A DNA stretch of 8,783 bases from Tannerella sp. (GCA_031283915.1 JAITAY010000167.1:1-8783), one strand, 5' to 3'. Positions 1-6,187 are shown, counted from the first letter of the stretch. Notes: a model not told the origin generated them from the sequence alone. Program-made: numbers and translations.

Positions 1-342
1 GTCAAATACCTGGAACGCAATTCCTACACCAAAGCCGAACTGAATACGTATGACAAATATCGGGATATTATCCTCACTACACGTACTTATTACGTGGATG
101 CCCTGGCAGAAGGCGAACGGAAAGGCAGGGAAGAAGGCAGGGAAGAAGGTAGAGAAGAAGGCAGGGAAGAAGGCTTAGAAGAAGGCAGAGAAGAAGGCTT
201 GGTGAAAGGCGAGCAGAAAAAACTAAGAGAAATGGTTGTTACCGGCCATAAAAACGGCCTTTCCACAGAGCAGATACAAGCATACTCCTGTCTCAGCAGG
301 GAACAGATAGAAGAAATACTTCATTCAGGCAGGGAACTGTAA
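1..342 (+). CDS. Rpn family PD-(D/E)XK nuclease / putative transposase, C-terminal part (5' end outside window)
   Basis: The reading frame is open from the first base and runs 113 codons to TAA at 340-342, so only the C-terminus is visible. It shows an entry helix (YTKAELNTYDKYRDII), then six four-residue repeats of the GREEGREEG type, then a small helical tail (LSTEQIQAYSCLSREQIEEIL) that looks like a helix-turn-helix. This order is characteristic of Rpn recombination-promoting nucleases (PDDEXK_2), where the charged repeat follows the nuclease domain. In characterised relatives these proteins cut DNA and promote RecA-independent recombination. The catalytic domain lies upstream of the window, so activity cannot be judged. 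An internal GTG at 94 is not a credible start because homology-like sequence continues upstream of it. A relic serpin frame on the other strand overlaps the last 18 bases. Family assignment is fairly firm; function is inferred. Confidence 0.8.
   Translation, partial: VKYLERNSYTKAELNTYDKYRDIILTTRTYYVDALAEGERKGREEGREEGREEGREEGLEEGREEGLVKGEQKKLREMVVTGHKNGLSTEQIQAYSCLSREQIEEILHSGREL
124..195 (+). repeat. 12-bp tandem repeat, six units, inside the Rpn-like gene
   Basis: Six head-to-tail units close to GGCAGGGAAGAA run from 124 to 195. Three units are identical and the others differ at one to three bases; a degenerate seventh follows at 196-207. Each unit codes for Gly-Arg/Leu-Glu-Glu, giving a highly charged helix. 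Because the unit is a multiple of three, copy-number slippage would change protein length without breaking the frame. Confidence 0.9.
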
Positions 343-582
343 CACGCGAGGTTGAAGCCTTTCTCCGGTTGGCAATATCTCTATGACAGTTGCGGCGGCT
401 CCTTCGGCTCCTCTCTCATTCACTTCGAGAGACGCTTTTTGCTTGACTTTGTTTACTGACAGGGGGAGGGCAGGCGAAATCAGCGACAGGTCGGCCTCTG
501 TTCCAAACATGGACATCATCCTTATCATCCCATATACATACAAAACCATTTTTTTCCGTGCCGTTCGCGCTATTAAACCCAT
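325..582 (-). pseudogene. Serpin relic: breach strand and reactive-loop hinge only
   Basis: The minus-strand frame 582-325 (85 codons) contains, from about residue 18 to 69, a clear serpin signature. GMIRMMSMFGTEADLSLIS matches the serpin segment LG...MF..ADFSGIS. VNKVKQKASLEVNERGAEG matches VSKV.QK..IEVNEEGTEA, and AAATVIEI is the alanine-rich reactive-loop hinge. Serpins are about 370-400 residues and act as suicide inhibitors of serine or cysteine proteases. Bacteroidetes often carry secreted or lipoprotein versions. Here the first 300 or so residues are absent, and the frame ends before the conserved C-terminal DHPF strand, running into the 3' end of the Rpn-like gene. The hinge also has substitutions (E to R, T to A, A to G). 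It cannot encode a working inhibitor; I read it as the residue of a deletion. Recognition is from motifs, not alignment. Confidence 0.68.
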
Positions 583-595
583 GCAGGGCGGGAGG

Positions 596-641
596 CCGTT
601 CCAATGCAGAACGGGTGACCGTTCTAATGCGGAATGGGCAA
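596..641. repeat. Two tandem 23-bp repeats with palindromic cores
   Basis: Copy one at 596-618 (starts CCGTTCCAATGCAGAACGG) and copy two at 619-641 (starts CCGTTCTAATGCGGAATGG) abut directly and differ at five positions. A more degenerate copy precedes at about 575-595 and a fragment, CCGCTTG, follows. Copy one contains a perfect 6-bp inverted repeat, CCGTTC (596-601) and GAACGG (609-614) around a 7-base loop; copy two has an imperfect version. They lie between two pseudogenes, just beyond the stop of the DUF4469 relic. Confidence 0.75.
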
Positions 642-654
642 CCGCTTGCTGTGA

Positions 655-1046
655 TTACTGTGCGGTCAGCGTGAATTCGGATCTCATCTCCCGCACACCT
701 TTCAACAAATGACTACCGCCTGCCACGCTTTGCGTACGGACAAGCAGCTTGAGCGTGCGCGGTTCGTTGAGAGCGACGGCCTTGACTGGCCATAGCTCTC
801 CGGTTGCATCTACCAGAAAGGCGCCGACCTGCGATGTGATTCGTCGCTTTCGATTTTCAGCCCGTAACCGTGTACGGTTACGATATTGTCGATCGTGACG
901 ACCTGGTCAACCTGTCCGGTTGCTTCGTCCCTGACTTCGCCAATAAAGCCCTTCGAGTTTTCGGCGCCATCGAAAACCAGATGCACGTGTTCGTGGATGT
1001 ACTTGCGTACTGCAGCGGCGGCCGTGACCCGCAATTGTCTGGGCAC
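655..1046 (-). pseudogene. DUF4469 C-terminal domain of an HU-like DNA-binding-domain protein, frameshifted remnant
   Basis: One minus-strand frame from 1046 reads LRVTAAAAVRKYI, EVRDEATGQVDQVVT and NIVTVHGYGLKIESDE. About position 838 it shifts to a second frame reading VGAFLVDATGELWPVKA, TLKLLVRTQSVAGGSHLLKG and EMRSEFTLTAQ, ending at TAA 657-655. Joined, these follow the layout of the Bacteroidetes family that has an N-terminal IHF/HU-like DNA-binding domain and a C-terminal DUF4469 immunoglobulin-like domain: LR...V, GNVV...G..LKI, GVFFID, LKVRTQ.SGG..LK. The N-terminal DNA-binding domain is missing; upstream the sequence becomes transposase-like. The two frames differ by one net base-shift event, so no intact product is expected. 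The role of intact members is poorly known, apart from presumed nucleoid or DNA binding. The family call is from memory of its pattern and should be checked. Confidence 0.62.
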
Positions 1047-1052
1047 AACATG

Positions 1053-1256
1053 ATTTCCATGTACTGTCTCACGTCTTTTTTGACATTTTCTTCCAGCTCA
1101 CCCCGATAACCTCCATCGACATACATTATTCTTCATCCACTCAAAACAGCAACGCCGCGATTTTATCACGCTATATTCGTATGCTGAATGAATTTTAACA
1201 GCCAGGAGTGGCCTGCCGGTGTCCGTAATGAGGTGTTTCTTACGCCCCTTTATCTT
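1053..1256 (-). pseudogene. IS5-family transposase fragment, frameshifted
   Basis: Frame one, from 1256 leftward, reads KIKGRKKHLITDTGRPLLAV and then ...FEWMKNN. This matches the IS5/IS4-type transposase stretch K.KGRKRHI..DT.G.LL, which carries the second catalytic Asp (in ITDT). Near 1126-1140 the frame slips by one base, and the next frame reads YVDGGYRGELEENVKK...MEIML, matching the DGGYRGEL...LEIV segment that lies before the catalytic Glu. The first catalytic Asp region, the terminal Glu region (normally W.VERTF.W) and both IS ends are missing. A stop codon sits just upstream of KIKGRKK. About 65 of some 250-280 residues survive, so it is dead. Downstream it runs into the DUF4469 relic, suggesting the element once interrupted that gene or recombined with it. 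Assignment to DDE transposases of the IS5 group is fairly firm. Confidence 0.72.
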
Positions 1257-1386
1257 TTATTTTATTCTAAATTCAAACAGGATCTAAAAGCCATTTTTAA
1301 CATCCCCGAAGAATCGCATCTCAACTGGCGGTAGCGATTTAAAATCTGCTACATCTGGCTATTGAAGTTATAAACGCTCTTTCGTT

Positions 1387-2367
1387 TTACAGTGTCGTCA
1401 ATGCTTTGTCGACCACGGCGGCCGTTTTCCTGAAACCGGTATCGAGGACTTGTTGAGGCTGGCCTCCGCTCCAGTATGAAGCATTGAACAGTTCCAGCGA
1501 CAGGGCGCCCCTGAAACCGGCACGACAGAGCGTCGGGATGACCTCGTCGAACGGACATATCCCATCACCCGGATAGACGCGATCCGAATCCTGAAGCGTT
1601 TCTGCCGGAATATCGCCGGGATAGTCATTGATATGAAACACCGGCAGACTGGCACCGTTGATCAGCGACAAGGCGCTGAATGGATTGCCGCCGGCGTACA
1701 GATGATAGAAATCAAGCAGCAGTTGCGCATCAGGGCAATGGCTGCCGGAAGCGATGGCCAGCACTTTCCACAGCCTGTTCAGCGTTCCGTGCCCCCAAAG
1801 TTCCAGCAGTGGAGTCACTCCGAAGGACTGCCCCATGCGCACGATTTCAGTATACTGACGGCAATAAAGTTCCAGATTGTCGGGAAGGAACACGTCTAAA
1901 CCGCCGCCGGTGGCCGCAATATGATGTCCTCCGAGTTGCGCTGTGAGTTCCATGTCCTTCTTCATCTGCTCCATTCCCCGCGCGCTTGTTTGGGTGTCAT
2001 TGCTCAGCCAGTCCGAAAAGGCAATGATGTTCTCCAGTATCAAACCATTGTCATCCAGCAACGCTTTCAAGTCTCCGGCCTTTCCTCCGTTCTGTACATA
2101 CCGGTATACATCGCTCGTCCATAATTCGATTCCTTCAAAACCAGCCGCTGCCGACAGCCTGATTTGTTCCTTCACCGGCAGTTTGAAGCCGGATATGGTG
2201 GATACGTTAACACTTATCCGGAAAGGACGCTTCTTCTCCGGTTGCGTTTTTTCGTTCTTACCCGCCGCACCCGTGCAGGACGTAAAGGGAAACGTCATTC
2301 CCAGCGCCGTCACGTTCCGCAGGAACGTACGCCTCGATGATGGTTGAAAATCCGGTAGATGATTCAT
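1387..2367 (-). CDS. Tat-exported sugar phosphate isomerase/epimerase-like TIM-barrel protein (putative lipoprotein)
   Basis: The protein has 326 residues from the ATG at 2367; a TTG three codons earlier is possible but unlikely. The N-terminus has a twin-arginine motif, SSRRTFLRN, at about 11-19, a short hydrophobic stretch and then FTSC, which resembles a lipobox, so export by Tat and lipid anchoring is plausible. The rest fits the xylose-isomerase-like TIM barrel (AP endonuclease family 2 fold). Likely metal and substrate residues are Glu81 (GIELW), Glu189 (LLELWGHG), Asp219 and His222 (LDFYHLY), His245 (VFHINDYPG) and Glu292 (LSLELF). Such proteins isomerise or epimerise keto sugars or inositol derivatives. 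The substrate cannot be told from sequence. It follows the PfpI gene on the same strand after about 100 bp but has its own promoter-like site. Family firm, substrate unknown. Confidence 0.88.
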   Translation of the reverse strand: MNHLPDFQPSSRRTFLRNVTALGMTFPFTSCTGAAGKNEKTQPEKKRPFRISVNVSTISGFKLPVKEQIRLSAAAGFEGIELWTSDVYRYVQNGGKAGDLKALLDDNGLILENIIAFSDWLSNDTQTSARGMEQMKKDMELTAQLGGHHIAATGGGLDVFLPDNLELYCRQYTEIVRMGQSFGVTPLLELWGHGTLNRLWKVLAIASGSHCPDAQLLLDFYHLYAGGNPFSALSLINGASLPVFHINDYPGDIPAETLQDSDRVYPGDGICPFDEVIPTLCRAGFRGALSLELFNASYWSGGQPQQVLDTGFRKTAAVVDKALTTL

Positions 2368-2398
2368 GATGCTCAATTTATGTATTAATTAGCGAGCC

Positions 2399-2428
2399 CA
2401 AAGATACAAATTTTATATGAACAGCAAG
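2399..2428 (-). promoter_or_regulatory. Bacteroidota-type promoter for the epimerase-like gene
   Basis: On the minus strand TATCTTTG (2406-2399) matches the -7 consensus TAnnTTTG exactly. CTTG (2428-2425), 18 bases upstream, resembles the TTTG -33 element. The predicted start near 2392 gives a leader of about 25 bases before the ATG at 2367. This argues for transcription separate from the upstream exbB-tonB-pfpI block. Confidence 0.6.
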
Positions 2429-2464
2429 GTAGACGGGTGGAAAAGGCTAACCCTTGATTCAATC

Positions 2465-2508
2465 TTCGAATCTAATTATGAATTGTTTTCAAGTTGTTTA
2501 GATTCGAA
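2465..2508 (-). repeat. 11-bp perfect inverted repeat spanning the pfpI stop codon
   Basis: TTCGAATCTAA (2465-2475) and TTAGATTCGAA (2498-2508) are exact reverse complements separated by 22 bases, with the TAA stop of the PfpI gene (2478-2476) in the loop. In RNA it could form a strong hairpin at the 3' end of the exbB-exbD-tonB-pfpI message. No T-run follows on the minus strand, so it is not a standard intrinsic terminator; a 3'-end stabilising or processing hairpin is more likely. Confidence 0.6.
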
Positions 2509-3063
2509 ACCCGAATAAGAGTACAGCAAGTCGTCCGCTATGCTGCCGGCGGTTTTCGCTCCCTGCAAGGCGGTCAGGACGGCCAGCGCAAAATCGAAAA
2601 CCAGACCCGGACCTTTGCCGGTGATGATGTTATCGTCCACGACAGCCGGCGCACCGGTCAGGATGGCGCCGGTCAACTGCGGTTCTACACCGGGATAGCA
2701 AGTGGCTTTCTTCCCTTGCAGCAACCCCAGTCCTCCCAAAACCAGCGGCGCAGCACAAATGGCTACCACCAGTTTATTCTGTTCATACTGGCGGACAAGC
2801 TGTTTTTTCAGCCCTTCATGCCCGTTCAGCATCTGGCTACCGGGACCGCCTCCCGGCAGGATGAGTGCATCAGCATCGGAAAAGTCCGAATCTTCAAACA
2901 GCCGGTCGGCGACAACCGGAATCCCGTGAGCGCCCGTTACAGTCCGTTCACCGGTGATGGATACGGTCGTCACTTCCACTTCACCCCGACGCAGGACATC
3001 GAGGGTACCCACGGCTTCGGTCTCTTCGAAGCCGGTAGCTAAAAATAAATACGCTTTTTTCAT
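2476..3063 (-). CDS. DJ-1/PfpI (ThiJ/YajL-like) family protein
   Basis: From the ATG at 3063 the protein has 195 residues, the usual length for DJ-1/YajL. An ATG four codons earlier (3075) is in frame, but MKKAYLFLATGFEETEA is the usual family start. The nucleophile is Cys103 in the elbow VAICAAP (AICAGP in human DJ-1). The acid that tunes it is Glu16 in GFEETEAV (Glu18 of DJ-1). LILPGGGPG and the GKGPGLVFDFALA segment are also typical. Family members act as glyoxalases, chaperones or peroxide-sensing proteins; a protein-deglycase activity has been proposed and disputed. The human-type His at the dimer interface is replaced by Tyr (CYPG). It begins 42 bases after tonB on the same strand with no clear promoter between, so it is probably expressed with the TonB motor, perhaps linking envelope energy demand with oxidative or carbonyl stress. 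That link is inference. Confidence 0.92.
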   Translation of the reverse strand: MKKAYLFLATGFEETEAVGTLDVLRRGEVEVTTVSITGERTVTGAHGIPVVADRLFEDSDFSDADALILPGGGPGSQMLNGHEGLKKQLVRQYEQNKLVVAICAAPLVLGGLGLLQGKKATCYPGVEPQLTGAILTGAPAVVDDNIITGKGPGLVFDFALAVLTALQGAKTAGSIADDLLYSYSGFESKQLENNS

Positions 3064-3105
3064 TGCAAGATTCATTTGATATTTGATAAATAATAAAGTT
3101 GGAGA

Positions 3106-3921
3106 TTATTTGGAAAAACGATAACGATAGGTAATCGTTCCGCTTTGATTATTAGTTCCTGTTATACTGTTGAATTTTGCCCGTTTAGCGGCATCCAGTG
3201 CACTGGAACGCATCGAGCTGTCGACAATCGTCGTGCCTCGCCCGATTTCCGCCATGATGACATTACCTTTCGGATCTACCGTAATATTGATAACAATATA
3301 TCCTTCTACCTGACCGGCATACGATGGACGAGGCAAACCGCCTGCGCCGATCGAACGCCCGTTCAGGTTGAATGTTCCGATACCGCCCACCCCTTCGTTT
3401 GCGCCCGAATCGGAATTACCGAACGGACTGCCCTGATTGCCTGTTCCCGTCGGGGCATCTCCCTGACTCTCGCCATCGGCATTGCCGGATCCAAATGCCC
3501 CGGCTACTTGATCCTGAATAGCCTGGCTCTGCCGGCGCTGTTCCTCTCTGCGCCGCTGCTCGGCCAGTTGCTCCTCTCTTTTTTTCCGTTCCGCTTCTTC
3601 CCCTTTTTTTCGTTCTTTTTCCTTCTTGGCAGTTAACGAAACCGTTTCTTCTTCGTCCTGCGTAATCATTTCCTCTCGGGGAGGAACCGGTTTGGGTATT
3701 TTCGGCGTCACTTCAGGCTCGGGCGTCACAACCGGCGCCGTCCGGCCTCTCGGCTCAAACATGCCTGCGGCCGTGTTCAGGTTTCCAAAATTGACCAGCA
3801 CACCCCCGTCATCTTCCGGTACAATCGTCTTGAGTACCGTAAAGCACAGGAGCAGAAGAATCGCCAGATGAAAAAGAACGCTTCCTGCAAGTGCAACTCT
3901 GTCGTTTTTGTCAACTTTCAT
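3106..3921 (-). CDS. tonB: Energy transducer TonB (TonB/TolA-like)
   Basis: This 271-residue protein is anchored by a single N-terminal membrane helix (about 11-31) that carries Ser14 and His18 in SVLFH, the SxxxH motif through which TonB and TolA engage ExbB/ExbD. Next comes a proline-rich stretch at about 62-81 (PEPEVTPKIPKPVPP), then a Lys/Glu/Arg-rich segment at about 97-132 predicted as a long helix, as in TolA. A Gly/Asn/Ser linker (about 141-195) follows, then a C-terminal domain starting PRPSYAGQVEGYIV with ITVDPKGNV and ending in TYRYRFSK. The C-terminal domain would contact the TonB box of outer-membrane transporters. Its start overlaps the exbD stop by 4 bases (ATGA), indicating translational coupling. 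The mixed TonB/TolA appearance is common in Bacteroidetes, which often lack a separate Tol system, so a role in envelope integrity is possible. Confident as energy transducer. Confidence 0.9.
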   Translation of the reverse strand: MKVDKNDRVALAGSVLFHLAILLLLCFTVLKTIVPEDDGGVLVNFGNLNTAAGMFEPRGRTAPVVTPEPEVTPKIPKPVPPREEMITQDEEETVSLTAKKEKERKKGEEAERKKREEQLAEQRRREEQRRQSQAIQDQVAGAFGSGNADGESQGDAPTGTGNQGSPFGNSDSGANEGVGGIGTFNLNGRSIGAGGLPRPSYAGQVEGYIVINITVDPKGNVIMAEIGRGTTIVDSSMRSSALDAAKRAKFNSITGTNNQSGTITYRYRFSK

Positions 3922-4337
3922 CGTCCTGACTTCGGGGGGCGCGTGGCAAGCACCATTTTAAATTTATTCCTGTTCGCAATGTCCAGCACTTTCACGATCT
4001 CGCGGTAGGGAACGGATTCATCGGCATAAAGGGCAACGAACATTTCCGGTTCCCTGTCATAACGTTCCTGCAGGAAAGGCGTGATTTCATCAAACGAAAC
4101 CGGTTTCTCCTTTTGATTGCCGTAGGCCACGTAATAGTTTCCGGCAGCATCAATCGTCACTCTTGAAATCGGTTTGGCAGCCGTTTGTTTTTGTGCCTGC
4201 GGCAGGGTCAGCTTGATGGCGCTCGGCACCACGACCGTAGATGTCACCATGAAAAAGATCAGCAACAGGAAAATGACGTCCGTCATGGAGGCCATGCTGA
4301 AGGACTCATTTATTTTTGTTTTACGTTTCAGCGCCAT
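3918..4337 (-). CDS. exbD: Biopolymer transport protein ExbD/TolR
   Basis: This 139-residue protein is the usual length for ExbD. The cytoplasmic N-terminus (ALKRKTKINESFS) leads into a single membrane helix, about residues 18-38, beginning MASMTDVIFLLLIFFM. Asp20 is the membrane-embedded acid that carries protons in the family (Asp25 of E. coli ExbD). The remaining 100 residues form the periplasmic domain, with VALYADESVPYREIVKVLD, the conserved DxxvpY segment. It lies 9 bases downstream of exbB and overlaps tonB by 4 bases, the tight order expected for a motor whose subunits are made together. ExbD and ExbB form the proton channel that drives TonB. The partner gene order and the overlap favour ExbD over TolR, although the two are not separable by sequence alone here. 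Confidence 0.93.
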   Translation of the reverse strand: MALKRKTKINESFSMASMTDVIFLLLIFFMVTSTVVVPSAIKLTLPQAQKQTAAKPISRVTIDAAGNYYVAYGNQKEKPVSFDEITPFLQERYDREPEMFVALYADESVPYREIVKVLDIANRNKFKMVLATRPPKSGR

Positions 4338-4346
4338 GGTGATACC

Positions 4347-5057
4347 TTAACTAACCGGTTCGTTCAACAAGTCCATAAAGTCCATGGTGCGCGTTTCCAA
4401 CTGGTTGACTACACTGTCGACCTTTGATACCAGATAGTTATACGCAAACAGGGCGATGATTCCGACGATCAGTCCGGCGACTGTGGTGACCAAAGCTTCA
4501 TAGATTCCGCTTGAAAGCAACTGTACGTCAACGTTGGTACCTGCATTGGCCATGTCGAAGAAGGCACGCACCATTCCCGTTACCGTTCCGAGGAATCCGA
4601 TCATCGGAGCGCCGGCCGCCGTGGTGGCAATGATCGGGAAGCCTTTTTCCAGTTTGGCGACTTCCAGATTGCCCGCATTTTCGACGGTGGCCAGAATATC
4701 GTTTACCGGACGTCCCAGGCGACTGATCCCTTTCCCGATCATGCGTGCAGTAGGCGAGTCGGTTGAATGGCAGAGGTTGAGCGCCGATTCCACCTTGCCG
4801 TCATGAATATAATCCCTGATGCGGCTCATAAATGCGTCGTCGCTCCTGCCCGCCTGCCGGATCACCAGCCAGCGCTGGATGACGATGAACAGCGCCAGCA
4901 GGGACAGGGCTAAAAGAACAAACATAATCGGTCCGCCTTTCTGGGCGAGGTCCATAATATCCATCTGGGCTACCGCCGGAACGGCCGGATCACTCAGATT
5001 GAACGGAGCTTCGACGCCCGGATTCGTCACTTGTAACAATACTGATACGATTTTCAT
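4347..5057 (-). CDS. exbB: MotA/TolQ/ExbB proton channel protein
   Basis: This 236-residue protein has three membrane helices, at about 42-62, 143-168 and 184-209. A cytoplasmic domain (about 65-140) between the first two contains the conserved LEKGFPIIATTAAGAPMIG stretch. The channel signature GFLGTVTGM lies at 154-162. Threonines at 145-146 in helix two and 191-192 in helix three (VTTVAG) lie where the family has pore polar residues. A short N-terminal extension (about 30 residues, LLQVTNPGVEAPF) precedes the first helix and may be periplasmic; a start at Met32 is possible, but the longer frame is typical for Bacteroidetes homologues. It is the first gene of the exbB-exbD-tonB-pfpI block. 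Its upstream region, shared with nadK, carries the inverted pair of -7-like boxes. No Fur-type site is obvious. Confidence 0.92.
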   Translation of the reverse strand: MKIVSVLLQVTNPGVEAPFNLSDPAVPAVAQMDIMDLAQKGGPIMFVLLALSLLALFIVIQRWLVIRQAGRSDDAFMSRIRDYIHDGKVESALNLCHSTDSPTARMIGKGISRLGRPVNDILATVENAGNLEVAKLEKGFPIIATTAAGAPMIGFLGTVTGMVRAFFDMANAGTNVDVQLLSSGIYEALVTTVAGLIVGIIALFAYNYLVSKVDSVVNQLETRTMDFMDLLNEPVS

Positions 5058-5098
5058 GAGTTTTTATCGTTTTGTTTCATTTTCTTTTTCTCTTTCCG

Positions 5099-5130
5099 TA
5101 CATTTGTACGAATTTACGATTGCAAATGTA
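5099..5130. promoter_or_regulatory. Face-to-face -7 boxes forming a perfect inverted repeat between exbB and nadK
   Basis: TACATTTG at 5099-5106 (plus) and CAAATGTA at 5123-5130 (TACATTTG on the minus strand) are exact reverse complements and both fit TAnnTTTG. The plus box would give a start near 5113 and a leader of about 130 bases to nadK. The minus box would start near 5116 and run about 60 bases to exbB. Neither has a good TTTG at the right -33 distance, although a TTTG lies 24 bases upstream of the plus box. A nested hairpin, CGTAC/GTACG (5097-5101, 5106-5110), overlaps the plus box. The symmetry could equally be an operator. Confidence 0.45.
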
Positions 5131-5245
5131 GAATGATTTACGCAATTTATTCATGAAATGTTCGTAAAAGATTCTATAGGAAGCTGATTTATGTGTTAAA
5201 AAGAGAGAAGAGGTTTTCTTTTCGAGAAAAAAGATGGAACGACAA

Positions 5246-6118
5246 ATGAAAATAGGCATTTTCGGCAGTGATTATCAAAAAGACAAATTGCCCTTGATTC
5301 AGCGGCTGTTCGGGAAACTGGAGCAATTGGAAGCAGCCATCCATATCGAGCGCGATTTTTATGTTTTCCTGACCGACACCCTGGGTTATCAGCCGGCGGT
5401 GGCGGGCATACTTGACCGTGTTTTTGACCTGGATATTGCCCTGAGTGTGGGAGGAGACGGTACTTTTCTAAAAACAGCGGTACAAATCAACCGGCAGCAT
5501 ATCCCGATATTGGGTATCAATACCGGCCGTCTGGGTTTCCTGGCCGATGTGAGCGCCGAGCAACTCGAAGACACGCTGGAGGAACTGTTTCACCGCCAGT
5601 ACCGGGTCGAGGAACGCATGTTACTGAACCTGCACACGGAGGAACGTGCCTTTCAGGGCTACAACTTTGCACTCAATGAGGTGGCCATTCTCAAACGCGA
5701 TACCTCGTCCATGATCACCATTCACACGTTTTTGAATGACGAGTACCTGACGTCCTATTGGGCGGACGGTCTGCTGATCGCTACCCCAACGGGTTCCACC
5801 GCCTATTCCATGAGTGTGAACGGCCCGATTATTTTGCCGTCGTGCGATAATATGGTGTTGAGTCCGGTCGCACCTCACAGTTTAAATGTACGTCCGTTGG
5901 TGATTCCCGGATCATATAAACTCGCCTTAGAGGTGGAAAGCCGGACAAAATCATTCCTGGTTTCGTTGGATGGACGCTCGGAAGTCTTTTCTACGGGCAT
6001 CCGACTTGTCATAAGCAAAGCGGACTTTTTCACTTTGGCAATCAAGAGATTAAATCATACTTTCTATCAAACTTTGCGAGAGAAATTAATGTGGGGAATC
6101 CACCAAATAGTTAAATAA
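5246..6118 (+). CDS. nadK: NAD kinase
   Basis: This protein makes NADP+ from NAD+ and ATP (or polyphosphate), the only route to NADP. It has 290 residues from the ATG at 5246; an in-frame ATG four codons earlier (5234) is less likely because homologues begin MKI.IFG. The catalytic GGDGTFL is at about 69-75, with Asp71 the general base. NTGRLGFL (about 92-99) and the NE dyad (about 144-145, ALNEVAI) bind the substrate. TPTGSTAYSMSVNGPI (about 180-195) is the glycine-rich nucleotide loop, and PLVIP and the SLDG segment close the fold. Length and motif order are normal for bacterial NadK. It stands alone on the plus strand, divergent from exbB, and is followed by an imperfect A/T-rich hairpin (about 6126-6160) without a T-run. 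Confidence 0.97.
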   Translation: MKIGIFGSDYQKDKLPLIQRLFGKLEQLEAAIHIERDFYVFLTDTLGYQPAVAGILDRVFDLDIALSVGGDGTFLKTAVQINRQHIPILGINTGRLGFLADVSAEQLEDTLEELFHRQYRVEERMLLNLHTEERAFQGYNFALNEVAILKRDTSSMITIHTFLNDEYLTSYWADGLLIATPTGSTAYSMSVNGPIILPSCDNMVLSPVAPHSLNVRPLVIPGSYKLALEVESRTKSFLVSLDGRSEVFSTGIRLVISKADFFTLAIKRLNHTFYQTLREKLMWGIHQIVK

Positions 6119-6150
6119 ACGTAATTGCATGCATTTTTTCGCCGGAAAAT

Positions 6151-6182
6151 TATGCTGCATAACATAAAACCCCTTATCTTTG
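6151..6182 (+). promoter_or_regulatory. Bacteroidota-type promoter of a short transcript
   Basis: TATCTTTG at 6175-6182, followed by CAC, matches the -7 consensus TAnnTTTG exactly and has the extended TTTGCA form. TATG at 6151-6154, 20 bases upstream, is one mismatch from the TTTG -33 element. Transcription should begin at about 6188-6190. Confidence 0.65.
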
Positions 6183-6187
6183 CACTG

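Larger units (their letters stand above)
343..1386. other. Gene-poor stretch filled with decayed gene fragments
   Basis: No intact protein gene is visible here. Reading from the left, it holds a serpin relic (minus strand, core about 375-531), 23-bp tandem repeats (596-641), a frameshifted DUF4469 fragment (655-1046) and a frameshifted IS5-type transposase fragment (about 1053-1256). In the AT-rich 1257-1386 I see nothing recognisable, and no terminator after the epimerase-like gene that ends at 1387. All relics lie on the minus strand, each missing both ends of its parent gene or an entire domain, so this looks like an insertion and deletion hot spot. Confidence 0.7.

Noticed and set aside
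383..712. 109-codon plus-strand frame
   Set aside because: It is antisense to the serpin and DUF4469 relics and shows no family features.
2465..2508. Intrinsic terminator after pfpI
   Set aside because: The inverted repeat is strong but is not followed by a T-run on the minus strand, so I list it only as a hairpin-forming repeat.
3145..3636. 163-codon plus-strand frame antisense to tonB
   Set aside because: Composition follows the complement of the tonB coding sequence, and no independent domain or promoter is visible.
5060..5245. Fur box controlling the TonB motor operon
   Set aside because: TonB systems are often iron-regulated, but I see no sequence close to the GATAATGATAATCATTATC-type consensus here.
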